From Dipetalonema caudispina (taxonomy: Eukaryota; Nematoda; Chromadorea; Rhabditida; Onchocercidae): DNA of 10,074 bases. The stretch is taken from the NCBI GenBank assembly GCA_013365325.1, contig JABVXV010000764.1, positions 1 through 10,074 of the forward strand. Direction: 5' to 3'. This document shows positions 1-9,097 of this stretch, in pieces (position 1 is the first letter of the stretch; each line of letters opens with the position of its first letter). The notes under the pieces were generated by a model that saw nothing but the letters and a program-made list of their open reading frames with translations, was not told where the DNA came from and ran no database searches. A program made the position numbers and the translations under genes.

Positions 1-122
1 TTTGGGAAAGACTTGCTTTAGACACTCTCGAATATTTGCTGAGAGTTGTTTTCTTCCTTTAGGAGAGGTTCTTTTTAGGCGTTATAGGATAATCTTGATG
101 TCGCTCGTCAATAATGATGTTA

Positions 123-123
<1 letters not shown>

Positions 124-189
<66 letters not shown>
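124..189. repeat. (TTA)22 microsatellite
   Basis: A perfect trinucleotide tract of 22 TTA units, ended by a TAC interruption at 188-190. Read on the + strand it gives a poly-tyrosine frame (TAT codons) that is an artefact and not a gene. The 1-123 flank shows no recognisable gene. The same motif in the same orientation returns at 9956-10074. Confidence 0.97.
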
Positions 190-193
<4 letters not shown>

Positions 194-433
194 TTTTATT
201 AATAATTGTTAATTATTATTATTAATAATTATTAATAATAATAATTATTATTATTAATAATAAATTAATAATAATAATTATTATTATTAATAATAAATTA
301 ATAATAATAATTATTATTATTATTAATAATAATAATTGTTATTATTAATAATAATAATAATTGTTATTATTAATAATAATAATAATTGTTATTATTATTA
401 TTAATATTATTATTATTATAGCAATAAATAATA
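190..433. repeat. Palindromic ATT/AAT compound satellite
   Basis: Blocks of ATT alternate with blocks of AAT, so neighbouring blocks are self-complementary and can fold into hairpins. Two higher-order periods are visible. Near 262-327, units beginning AAATTA recur after 33 bp. At 338-387, two identical 25-bp units begin GTTATTATTAATAATAATAA, and a degenerate third starts at 388. The tract decays into unique sequence near 433. It probably grew by replication slippage from the adjoining TTA microsatellite. Confidence 0.9.
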
Positions 434-570
434 ATGACAAATAAACATCCTTAATTATAAATTGAATGTAATTAAATTAATAAAGATGGATACAACACGA
501 AACATAAACACAGTTTTTGACAACCACTAATGGCAAAGTGTAGTTTCAACAAAATCTCTATCCATCTTTT

Positions 571-613
571 TCTCTCTCTCTCTCTCTCTCCGGTTTGTGT
601 GGGTGTGTGTGTA
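571..613. repeat. (TC)10 / (GT)n compound microsatellite
   Basis: Ten perfect TC units (571-590) are followed by a short CGG spacer and a GT-rich tract to about 613. It runs into the alternating purine-pyrimidine palindrome ACGTACGT just downstream. This is low-complexity sequence with no coding signal. Confidence 0.9.
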
Positions 614-2299
614 TACGTACGTCATAAAATCCTGTTTTATAGTACGATGATTGTTGAGCCATTCATTCATTAATCATACTACAAAACGTAGAAGACGATA
701 TTTTATTGTATGCTTGGTTTCATATACTTCTTAGTTTATATGAACGTATATTTTAACTGAAAAATAAAAATCAAAAAGAAAAAAAGAAAAATGTAACAAA
801 GTTTAAAAAGAAGAAGGAAGAATCATATGATAGAAAAGTGGAAAAAAGAATGAATGAAATAAAAATTAAGAAAATTGAAAAAAAAGAAGATATGAAATTT
901 GCAAAATTATAATTTTATTTGAAGCAAATTTTTTACCTTAATTTTATCACTTCTCTTTTTCATTCATCATTTCCTCTTCCATTTTCCTTAATCTTTCCTT
1001 TCATTTATTGCCATCTCCTGTCTCTCTCTTTCTCTTCTTCAATTATAGTCCTTCTTCTTCATCCATTTGCAATTAGTTAACTAATTAATTTATTTATTTA
1101 TCTGTTTAAAAATTATGAAGCAATTACATCATAGAATTTTTCCCCTCCTTTTTCAGTTTTCCTCCGTTTTTACCATCCCTCTGTAATTCATAAATTTCAT
1201 TCATTTTGTACCATCCACACACAACGACAAAACGACTGGTTTTTTGTTAAAATGAAATGAATTGAAATGAAATGAAATGAATTAAAATGAATTGACAATG
1301 AAAATTTCCTATAACCAAAGCGGTTATAACAAATACGACAATGGAAAATTGACGAAAATATAATTTCCACAGGTACAATAATCTTCTATTTCCTTTATTT
1401 CCTAACTTTTCTTTCTTCCTATTTCCGTCTTCTTTTTCTTCTTCCTCTTTCACAGATATATCACAAATTAATTTCATCGATATTTTATTCTCCAAATTTA
1501 TCCATCGTTTTAATTTATCCACTTCAAAATTTCTTTTATTTCCTTTTCTATTTTTACCCCTTAGCAATTAGCAATCATCAGAACCATTTATTTAAATTTT
1601 AGACTTTTTTAGTAAAGAGTTCAACTTTCAATTTCTTTTTCAATTTTTTTCAATAAAAATTTGATTAATTTTCCATTATCCCTGAAAATTCTTTTTTTCG
1701 AGAAATCTTAAATTTCCATGTATTTGATTAATTTAGAATCCGATATCATGAAAGATTGATTTAATATTTTCGTGAATAGAGACCAAAATGATTCTGTTTC
1801 ATCTGCTCATGCTTTTCTCAACTTTATCAGTTTTAAATTTGTTAATGTTCTCAAAATTTTTTTTTTGAAAATTCTTTGTCTTAGAGATTCGTTTCTATGC
1901 GTTCCGGTCTTTCTCTTTTTACGCCATTTTAAATTTTTCAAATTTCTCAATTTTTTTTTTCAAAAATTCTTTTCTAATGGTTTGCGTCAATATTACGAAT
2001 AATTATGAGGCAATCATTTTAAAAATTTATTTCATACGTCACAGTTAAAGGAAGAAGAAAATCACCAATTTTAAACCTTTCAGAATATTTCAATGCAGAT
2101 TCATTTATTTGCGTCATATTCGAATTTAATAATACAAATAGTATTAGAAATAATTTATCGAATTTCAATAGCAGTGAAAAAGGAAAGAACATTAATAATA
2201 GTTTAAATATTAATAAAAAGGTTGAATCTACAGTTTGTCATGTTTCCCTTTCAAAATAATGTAGAACTTAGAAAGAAAAAAGGAAGCAAAATTAATTCG
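614..2299. other. Gene-free AT-rich stretch with strand-asymmetric tracts
   Basis: No recognisable gene on either strand. Roughly 760-900 is strongly purine-rich on the + strand (A-runs with scattered G), and roughly 942-1070 is pyrimidine-rich (CTT/TCT), giving a purine-then-pyrimidine switch. From 1380 to 1700 and 1850 to 1980 the strand is again T/C-rich. Open frames here (1247-1567 minus, 1772-2002 plus) translate to K/E/N-rich or F-rich low-complexity peptides and were not accepted as genes. The stretch could be intergenic or part of a long intron; nothing here decides which. Confidence 0.7.
1251..1290. repeat. Degenerate AATGA pentamer repeat
   Basis: About eight consecutive 5-bp units of AATGA or AATTGA type (for example AATGAAATGAATTGAAATGA) with single-base variants. 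It lies at one end of the low-complexity minus-strand frame 1247-1567, which is one reason that frame is not credited as a gene. Confidence 0.8.
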
Positions 2300-2320
2300 T
2301 TTTTTTTTTTTTTTTTTTTT
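2300..2320. repeat. T21 homopolymer
   Basis: Twenty-one consecutive T on the + strand, preceded by ATTCG and followed by GTTC. No target-site duplication or upstream poly(A) signal on the minus strand was noticed that would mark it as a retroposon tail. Its length is prone to sequencing error. Confidence 0.95.
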
Positions 2321-4430
2321 GTTCAAAAAATTTTAGAATCTATAAAAATGATATTTGCACAAATAAACAACTAAAAAACGATGTCTTACAAATCAAATGA
2401 CAACCTTCAAATGTTCAATGACATCGAACATATAGTACTGTTGAAAAGAGAATGATCAGTTAAAGAATTAATTCCACTAATTGTATCAATAACATATGAA
2501 TGAATTTATTTGATTGATAATTAATCCAAAGAAAAAGAGAAAAATTATGGTCAGTTTATTAGCTAATTTATCAGAAAATCACAAATCGGATTAGAGAAGC
2601 GTTCAAATTGCTACTTCCACCATTTATAAAACTTAACAATCTTATCTATCTTAAAAAATATAACTATCTTGTAAAACTAATATTTGTTTTATAGGATAAA
2701 TAAAAAATTACAGTATATTATAAATTAATTCCTTTAACATATGGTTGAATAAACGAAAAAGGGAAAAATTGTAATCAATAATTGGATGTTCGGAAATTGA
2801 AAATTCAAAAATCGCCCATCCGAAAATCTGACGTTCGCTCCATTTATCATTTGTTCAGTCAAGGAAAAAAAAAAAGAAACAACTGTAATTGTATTGTAAT
2901 TGTAAGTAATCTTTAACATGCTTTTAGTTCCCTTTAATCCTATACAGTTAATTATAGTAAGAACAAGAATTAATTGAAATTTATGAAAATTCCGCTCTTT
3001 TTGATTAGAAAAATTTGAAATTTATCAGACTTTTTTTGGAAAAATTTTTTCTATTTCTTCGAAATATCACTTCTTCATCTTTCGTTTTTCTTCCATTTTT
3101 CAATCTTTTCCTCTTTTCCACTTTCGTTAAGCAAAATCAGTGGCTTATTAATGTTTTAAATCACTATAAATAAAAATGATAGCATGAAAAAAAAAGAGGG
3201 TCAAATAAACAAATGTCGATGTAACACTAATGGAATAACACTTCTGGGAAATTGAAATTATCATTTCATTAAATTCAATTACTTCCGGATTTCATTTAAC
3301 GTAAAATTAATCATTGCAAATCTTATCGCTTTTAATTACTTAAATAACAACAAAAAAAAGTAAAATATGACCATCGTTGTATGAAACAAATGTTTGAGCA
3401 CTAAAAAAAGAGTAAAACATTTTAAGTGAAATTAAGCGTAGGTTACGTAGTTGTCGTAAACCTGCGTTTTCAGTTATTGACTAAATCGTTGCAATGCTTG
3501 GGCCTTCTCGTTTAAACTTAGCTAATTTGCTTTTAGCATACCTTTATTCCATTATCATATAAATTAACCATCTTGAATGCTAGTTAATTGGTCATTCTTC
3601 AATTTCATAGATACCACTTAATGATTAAGCGAGAATAAGTCTGAAAAACTTTAATTTTTCATACTAAGAGAGGTTTTGATCATTCCAATAAAATGGTCAT
3701 CATCACAAGGATGCAATTATTAACAAATTAAAAAAGACAGGTGAAATAATTGCAACAATTCCAAAAACTTAGACGGAGCAATCATCAGATCTTGTAAGAA
3801 TTAAAAAAATAGAATTTATACGAACATTTACAATGAAGGGAAAGTGAAGAACAAGTTTATGGTACATCTAAGTTTGCTCATTTGTATCTTTCGAATTTTA
3901 TAATATACGAGAAAAAACTGGTTCCAAAATGTCTAAAACCATCTAATTTATTGTAATCGGAAACCTACAACTAATCTATTCTGGAAGATTAGATATAACA
4001 ATCATGTAATATATATATATATAAGATTTAACTAAATTATCATCTGTGGTAGGTAGAATTAAAAAGAAAAACTAAAGGCACTGAAAAAATTTAGCACATT
4101 TATTGCTAGTTATTATAAAAGTAATCACATGAAAACCAAATGAAAATTGATCAAAATATTAAGAAGTGAAGTTATATCATAGATGCATTTCTAATTAATA
4201 TAAAAGCAATATGCTGTTTTTAAATTTAAATGAAAATTTCAAATGCATTTTTCATTCAAACATATATGAAAATTTTCCTTATTTTGTACAATTAACATTT
4301 AAATCATAATGATAATTTGCTATTTTAAAATTGATAAAATCGACCTTTGAACACAATTACTTTGTGAATAAATGATTAATTGCTCGCTTTACGTAGTAAG
4401 TAACTGACCGAAAATTTCTTGTCTTATCGA
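2321..4430. other. Gene-free AT-rich stretch
   Basis: No coding region recognised on either strand. The only longer open frame (2734-2919 minus) has no recognisable motif. The stretch contains an (AT)7 run at 4009-4022 and one compact GC-rich hairpin, listed separately. No tRNA-like or rRNA-like block was recognised by eye. Confidence 0.65.
3437..3466. other. Compact GC-rich stem-loop followed by T4
   Basis: The arm CGTAGGTTACG (3437-3447) pairs with CGTAAACCTGCG (3455-3466) across a 7-nt loop. This gives eleven pairs including one G-U, with a single bulged A. TTTT follows directly at 3467-3470, which on the + strand could act as an RNA polymerase III stop. It stands out as GC-rich inside an AT-rich desert. 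No known RNA family was recognised, so it may be chance. Confidence 0.35.
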
Positions 4431-4503
4431 TTATCACCACTGATAAGACTTTAATTTCTTCAATTTATCATTTATCAGTAAATAACTTCATTTTAAATTA
4501 TCA
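4431..4503. promoter_or_regulatory. Cluster of five GATA-factor (TGATAA) sites
   Basis: Five copies of TGATAA or its complement TTATCA lie within 73 bp, at 4431, 4441, 4465, 4472 and 4498. The site at 4439-4448 reads ACTGATAAGA, which is the extended intestinal (ELT-2 type) GATA consensus known in C. elegans. The site at 4472 has the near match TTATCAGT. An 8-bp inverted repeat (GTCTTATC at 4421-4428, GATAAGAC at 4442-4449) frames the first sites. The cluster is about 1.1 kb upstream of the Sec61 gamma start, so a gut enhancer for that gene is possible. The role is inferred from motif matches alone. Confidence 0.35.
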
Positions 4504-4604
4504 TAAAAGAAATAGAGCTGAAAAATAAATTTGATATCCTACAGTGAAATCCTCTTGTAGTTCTTCCTGAATAGAACAAATAGCCAAAAAATTGGAAAAA
4601 ATTT

Positions 4605-4672
4605 GAGAGAGTAAGAGGGAAGAAGAGGAACACGAGAGAGAGGAGAGAAGAGAAGAGTAGAGTTATTTAGAG
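4605..4672. repeat. GA-rich polypurine tract
   Basis: Sixty-eight bases of almost pure purine on the + strand (GAGAGA, AAGAGG, GAGAGGAGAG units), broken only by T4612, C4631, C4633 and T4668. Such tracts can adopt triplex DNA and occur in nematode promoters, but no function is shown here. It lies about 0.9 kb upstream of the Sec61 gamma start codon. Confidence 0.8.
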
Positions 4673-5030
4673 TGTTGGTATATGCATTGTAAAATTATGC
4701 AAGAGATATCGTTCAGATTTTTTAAATTCTTTGAATTATTAAATGAATTAATCTTTTAAAATTCATTCAAGACATATCTAATGTTATTATTCATAATAAG
4801 GTAAAGTATTTGTGACATGAAGCTAGAAATTAGGTAAAAACAAATTGGCTAAATGAAACAGGAAAAATGAATGGTATTAAAAGACAAAGAAAACTAGACG
4901 AAATACGAAAATAAAATAGTGTACGATATGAGTACGAGACAAATGATAAGAAATCTGTAGATAGTTTGTTGATTTTCGGCATTGTGTCCCCAAAACCTCG
5001 TGAAATTGAATTTGAGCAAATTTCCAGATA

Positions 5031-5160
5031 AGTGGGAATGATGTCGGTGTATTTGTGTTGGTGTATAGGTGGTGAGCGGGTCAGTCGTACGGATAGATTT
5101 CCGGATTGGCGGTTAGGTAGGCTTTGTCAATGGATTCAGTGGGAATCCGGGAGCAAAGTG
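5031..5160 (+). promoter_or_regulatory. GC-enriched island, probable promoter or 5' leader of the Sec61 gamma gene
   Basis: By my count 65 of these 130 bases are G or C, clearly above the surrounding AT-rich DNA, and the + strand is G-rich. The island begins just after a TTTCCAG acceptor-like site (5021-5027). It contains donor-like sites GTGAGC (5072) and GTAGGC (5117), so it could include a non-coding 5' exon. The main trans-splice acceptor of the gene is about 0.4 kb downstream. Composition and position suggest promoter or leader function; no core promoter element was recognised. Confidence 0.4.
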
Positions 5161-5196
5161 TCAATTCTGATTTACGAAACATTGTTGTGCTATTAA
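5038..5196 (+). CDS. Unassigned 52-codon ORF in the GC-rich island
   Basis: An open frame starts at tandem ATG codons (5038 and 5041) and ends at TAA (5194-5196), coding for 52 residues rich in W, C, R and G. The first ATG lies 11 nt after a CAG acceptor-like site (5025-5027), the same geometry as the real gene downstream. I do not recognise the peptide and see no signal sequence or domain. Its unusual openness may follow simply from local GC enrichment. It could be a small gene, an upstream ORF in a long leader, or chance, and chance is the likeliest. Confidence 0.15.
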   Translation: MMSVYLCWCIGGERVSRTDRFPDWRLGRLCQWIQWESGSKVSILIYETLLCY

Positions 5197-5567
5197 TGAT
5201 TGGTTGAGTAAAAAGGTCGATGGTATTTTAAGTCTTTTTCCAAAAGCCATTATGTCCAAATGTTTAATTAAGTGAAAATATCCGATAAAATTACGATTGT
5301 AAGCTTCTTTTTAGGTAGCATTTTTCCTAAGGCTAATATTGAGAAATTGATGAATGGATAAACAGGATATTTCGGATCATTCTTTTTTCCTGTCAAGAAG
5401 TATAGCTTCAATCTGCATCTCATACCTTGAATGTTATTGAGGCAGCAAATATAAAAAGATGACAAATTCCTAGTTCTCTGGCTTTGACTGTTTTTCGAAT
5501 TTAAAATCGGAAATTTCAAATTCCTTGCTTAATTTTCGCTGTGAATTTGTTTTGAACCGTGTTGTCT

Positions 5568-5574
5568 TTTCCAG
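5568..5574 (+). promoter_or_regulatory. 3' splice acceptor before Sec61 gamma ATG, probable SL trans-splice site
   Basis: The motif TTTCCAG, preceded by a pyrimidine-rich GTTGTC stretch, ends 11 nt before the ATG at 5586. No coding exon precedes it, so it most likely receives a spliced leader. The mature 5' UTR would be the leader plus AGCTCATTTTA. A cis-spliced leader exon in the upstream GC-rich island is the alternative. Confidence 0.6.
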
Positions 5575-5585
5575 AGCTCATTTTA

Positions 5586-6219
<634 letters not shown>

Positions 6220-6349
6220 ATATAAGTTATTTGATGGTTAGGTTTATTCACACACGATATATGATACATGTAGTGGAGGTGATATTCCATGCTTGAGCTA
6301 CCAATTATCTATATTATACGATGTGTTTTACAGTTGTACCATATCTTTG

Positions 6350-6367
6350 TTTTTTTTTTTTTTTTTT
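6350..6367. repeat. T18 homopolymer in the intercistronic region
   Basis: Eighteen consecutive T on the + strand, about 130 nt after the Sec61 gamma stop codon and 58 nt before the AATAAA hexamer. In the transcript it would be a U-rich 3' UTR element. Its length is unreliable in sequencing. Confidence 0.9.
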
Positions 6368-6424
6368 CTCATAATGTTTCTGTTATGTAATGCTGAACTG
6401 ATTAAATAGATGTTTGGAATTTCA

Positions 6425-6430
6425 AATAAA
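6425..6430 (+). terminator. AATAAA poly(A) signal of the Sec61 gamma gene
   Basis: A canonical AATAAA lies 206 nt after the stop codon, within AT-rich sequence and followed by a T/G-rich stretch (TCGTTTTGTGTCC) about 20 nt on. Cleavage would be expected near 6440-6450. An in-operon 3' end here would leave about 570 nt before the next start codon. Confidence 0.6.
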
Positions 6431-6623
6431 TTCGAACCAATGAAGTTAATCGTTTTGTGTCCTTATTTTAGTCAGTTTTTTTAGAAAAATTTCATCTAAC
6501 TTTTATTATACCGAAATTCTCAGGTAAATTGCTGGATTCTCAAAATGAGTTATGAAATAATTATTAAATGTTATGGTAAGGGATTAGATGATAAAAGTGA
6601 TGCATGGTTGGAGAATTTAGATT

Positions 6624-6655
6624 TTACTTTCCCTTCTATTTTTCTTTTTTAACAG
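6624..6655 (+). promoter_or_regulatory. Strong pyrimidine tract and acceptor between the two genes
   Basis: A long T/C-rich run containing CCCTTCTATTTTTCTTTTTT ends in AACAG at 6655. It is the best-looking 3' splice site between the two genes. It could accept a spliced leader for the downstream mRNA, giving a long 5' UTR that might then be cis-spliced to 7019. It could also be the U-rich signal that precedes SL2-type sites in operons. The ATG at 6656 meets a stop two codons later, so no protein starts here. Confidence 0.35.
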
Positions 6656-7011
6656 ATGAAATGATACAGCTATTATCTTGATTAGTGAGAGATAGCAACA
6701 CTTTTCTGTGATTCAGTGTTGAGTAACTCGTTGTGAACTATTTCCAACAATAGAAGTCGCGATTTAGGTTGTTAAGCGTTTGATATTTATCTGTTGTAGT
6801 TGAGTATTGCGTAGAATCATTATTGTTTTAACTTTATCATTCCCTTCTATCAGGAAAGAGCTATATGATTATATCTTACATATGCGAATCCATCCACTAC
6901 CGAAAAGTATATTAGGTTTCATTAGTCGAATAAATCTGAGACTTTCTAATAGTCAAAATTATGATATGAATTTCTGTTGGTTTATTTAAAAATATAGTTC
7001 TATCCGGAGTC

Positions 7012-7018
7012 GTTACAG
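7012..7018 (+). promoter_or_regulatory. Acceptor just upstream of the phosphomevalonate kinase ATG
   Basis: GTTACAG ends 4 nt before the ATG at 7023, leaving AGAA as the 5' UTR if used. The pyrimidine tract is weak, so the stronger acceptor at 6655 is a rival. The close spacing is typical of trans-spliced nematode messages. Confidence 0.4.
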
Positions 7019-7022
7019 AGAA

Positions 7023-7980
7023 ATGAAGCCTGTGGTTATTTGCATCTCTGGTAAGCGTAAATGTGGTAAAGATTTTGTGGGAAGTTTGTTAGCGAGTCGG
7101 TTAGAAGAAATTGGTTACAAAGTTATCGTTTGTGGTATAAGTTATCCGCTCAAAGAGGAATATGCTCAGTTGAATGGTGTTGATGCTGAACGCTTGAAAT
7201 ATGATATACAATACAAAGAGATATATCGTCGAGATATGGTTGCATGGGGTGAAAAAATGCGAAACAATGATTCTGGATATTTTTGCAGGCAAGCTATGCT
7301 AACAAATTATTTTTATCTATGATCTAAAACTTACAAAGGACGAGAATTATTCCAGGGGATGAAAATGTTCTGAAATTAAGTTTTAAGTTCCTATACAAGA
7401 TCGAATAATAGGAATGGTTGATCATTTCAGGAAGGTTTTAGCAAAAGCGGATTCAGTCGATGTATTAATTGTGACTGATTGTCGACGGCTTTCTGATGTT
7501 GAATTTTTTAAGATGCATTGTGGTTCTCATTTAAGGTTACATAATCTTGAATAATCGTCTTTTCACTGAAATGTATCTCTTATCAATAATTATAAGCTGT
7601 TAATATTACGATAAAGTCCTCAGACTTTTTTTGACTGCTTAACTGTTATTGTTCCTTTTTTCCGAATGGTTGCGCTAAGATTTATTCTAAATTCTTTTTC
7701 TAGCCAAGCGAAAAATAGAAATATATAACTTATAGTTCTAATAGTTTGCAGATTGTTACGTATCGAAACAACCTTACCAGTCCGGGAAATGCGTGGTTTC
7801 GTATTTGTCAAAGGAATTGATGATCAAATGACTGAATGTGGTCTTGACGAGTACTCTGATTGGGATGTTATAATTACTAATGATATTCAAATTGTGAACG
7901 GAATACTACCACTTAACCTAGATGAATGCTTAACTCGTTTCTGTTCTGAGATACGTCAAATGTTGCTGAATCGAATGTGA
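7023..7980 (+). CDS. PMVK: Phosphomevalonate kinase, animal type (three exons)
   Basis: Phosphorylates mevalonate 5-phosphate to the 5-diphosphate with ATP, in the pathway to isoprenoids (dolichol, ubiquinone, prenyl groups). The exons are 7023-7288, 7431-7535 and 7752-7980, giving 199 aa (human about 192). The ATG is the first Met after an in-frame TAA at 6987-6989. Residues 8-19 hold the P-loop ISGKRKCGKDFV. Residues 42-49 read PLKEEYAQ, 64-66 YKE, 85-89 GYFCR and 105-111 DCRRLSD. Residues 138-142 are RGFVF and 152-156 ECGLD. Basic residues probed in the human enzyme all align: K17, R18, K19, K22, K48, K69, R73, R84, R93, R110, R111, R138 and R141 (human numbering, from memory). The C-terminus LLNRM lacks the peroxisomal SRL of the human protein, so a cytosolic location is likely. 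This is the animal adenylate-kinase-like family, not the GHMP-type ERG8 enzyme of fungi and plants. Intron 1 is GC-AG. Confidence 0.95.
7289..7430 (+). other. GC-AG intron 1 of the phosphomevalonate kinase gene
   Basis: A 142-nt phase 2 intron with donor AG|GCAAGC and acceptor ATTTCAG. No GT lies near the required boundary, and joining here rebuilds the family motif FCRK exactly. Outside the C at position +2, the donor fits the strong AG|GCAAG pattern typical of GC introns. If the intron is retained, the frame adds ten residues and stops at TGA 7320-7322, giving a 99-aa truncation without the DxRR motif. Confidence 0.85.
7536..7751 (+). other. Intron 2 of the phosphomevalonate kinase gene
   Basis: A 216-nt phase 2 intron with donor AG|GTTACA and acceptor GTTTGCAG. 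The joined codon is AGA (Arg124). The protein aligns with the human enzyme without a gap across the junction, which supports both boundaries. Confidence 0.88.
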
Positions 7981-8730
7981 TTTCTTGCCTTTCTGCCTGA
8001 TTGCTGAAGTTGGAAAATGCAATGAATGGAAAAGAAATGGGAGTTAATTCACGTAACGATTCCTTCACCTTCTATCTGTTGTTTTTGTCATGTTAGAACT
8101 TTACTTCAAATGTAATCACTTGTTATCTTCACTGCATGCCATTTCATTGTTGAATTTGTCCATTCATGATTTGATTTGTGGATTCTGCTAAAGCTGTTAT
8201 CAAATCCAAATCTTTTTGTCAAATCATTCAATTGATCTCATCAGCTATAAAAGCTATTTATTTCATCAAAGGTATTATAGGGAAGTTATATGTGTATTTA
8301 TCGTAGTAAAACTATAAAATCTTCTTGTGAATTAATAATTATTTGATGCATCTTAAAAAAAGCATAGCTTGATTGTTGGGTTTCGGAATTGAATTTCATC
8401 TCACCTAATTATGAATGCAACCATTTTCTAATCTGAACGTATTGTGCATGTACGTCAATTAGCACCTAAAACTAAGTAATTGAATTAGAAGTCTTTACTC
8501 CATCTTTCCGGAACTACGTGAGCCTTGGATATGTTATTTCTCGAATTACCATTATTAAGGTCAGTTGTCTACAATAGTTTAAAATAATGAAAAGGTCAAA
8601 CACTAGACATTTGCAAGAATGCCATGAATAAATGTTCTCAACAATGAGCGAAATAGATATCGGAACACAAACGAACAAACAATATATAATTTCTCGAACA
8701 AAATGCTATTCGTGGATTTACCACTCATAC

Positions 8731-8782
8731 AAGTATGATTATCAGTATTTTAAGTAAAAAGTATGATTATTAGTATTTTAAG
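8731..8782. repeat. Tandem duplication, two 24-bp copies, period 28
   Basis: Copy 1 (8731-8754) and copy 2 (8759-8782) both run from AAGTATGATTAT to GTATTTTAAG and differ by one base (C at 8743 against T at 8771). A TAAA spacer separates them. The single difference points to a fairly recent local duplication. Confidence 0.9.
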
Positions 8783-9017
8783 ATTAAATTCCTAAAAAAT
8801 TTACCGTAAACTAATAATTATGAAAATCGGTTGCACATATTTAATTAGGAAGGACTGAAAGGACATGAATGATTTTGCCGGGAAATTGTCTGTCAGGATG
8901 AGTCACATTCGCAATTTTCAAATTTCTAAATCTGATGTTTCCCCAAGAAATGATGATATAGCAAACGGAGAAACCGAATGAAGCATGCATATTTCATTCA
9001 GTAAACCGGATTCATTC

Positions 9018-9097
9018 TACAGAATTATACTTTTCTTACATGGTGTTAAATATACCATGATAATTACTGGTATAGCTTCCTACTACGAAATTCTGTA
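9018..9097. repeat. Nested inverted repeats
   Basis: An outer perfect 9-bp pair, TACAGAATT (9018-9026) and AATTCTGTA (9089-9097), encloses two competing inner hairpins. The first is CATGGT with ACCATG (about 9040-9059), and the second is ATACCA with TGGTAT (about 9053-9072). The 80-nt span is precursor-hairpin sized, but long unpaired stretches argue against a microRNA. Confidence 0.5.

Noticed and set aside
76..81. Single TTAGGC, the nematode telomere unit
   Set aside because: Only one copy with no tandem array, so it is a chance match.
2..202. Open frame with a poly-tyrosine tail
   Set aside because: The tail is the TTA microsatellite read as TAT codons, and the short non-repeat part has no recognisable domain.
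1247..1567. 106-codon minus-strand frame with K/E-rich and hydrophobic parts
   Set aside because: It arises from pyrimidine tracts and an AATGA pentamer repeat; the composition is low complexity and I recognise no family or splice context.
1772..2002. 76-codon plus-strand frame rich in phenylalanine
   Set aside because: It is produced by T-rich sequence and has no motif or conserved feature.
2734..2919. 61-codon minus-strand frame
   Set aside because: No recognisable domain; the length is expected by chance in a long non-coding stretch.
4605..4672. GA tract pairing with the TC tract at 9768-9836 as a long inverted repeat
   Set aside because: The two are complementary only in low-complexity composition; no extended base-by-base match was seen.
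5268..5519. 83-codon minus-strand frame just upstream of the Sec61 gamma gene
   Set aside because: No recognisable family. It lies in the expected outron region on the opposite strand, and nothing supports transcription.
6807..6989. 60-codon frame in the same phase as the kinase gene, as a possible N-terminal extension
   Set aside because: It begins at a non-ATG codon and closes at TAA 6987-6989, before the kinase ATG at 7023. The kinase already matches its family from that ATG.
7101..7292. Minus-strand frame opposite kinase exon 1
   Set aside because: It is a shadow of the real coding exon on the + strand.
7620..7811. Minus-strand frame opposite kinase intron 2 and exon 3
   Set aside because: It overlaps the real exon on the + strand and shows no motif of its own.
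8195..8260. Imperfect inverted repeat GATTTG...CAAATC near the kinase 3' end
   Set aside because: Only about ten pairs with a bulge in AT-rich sequence, within what chance would give.
9018..9097. MicroRNA precursor
   Set aside because: Outer pairing is only 9 bp and the inner hairpins compete, leaving long unpaired arms unlike a microRNA stem.
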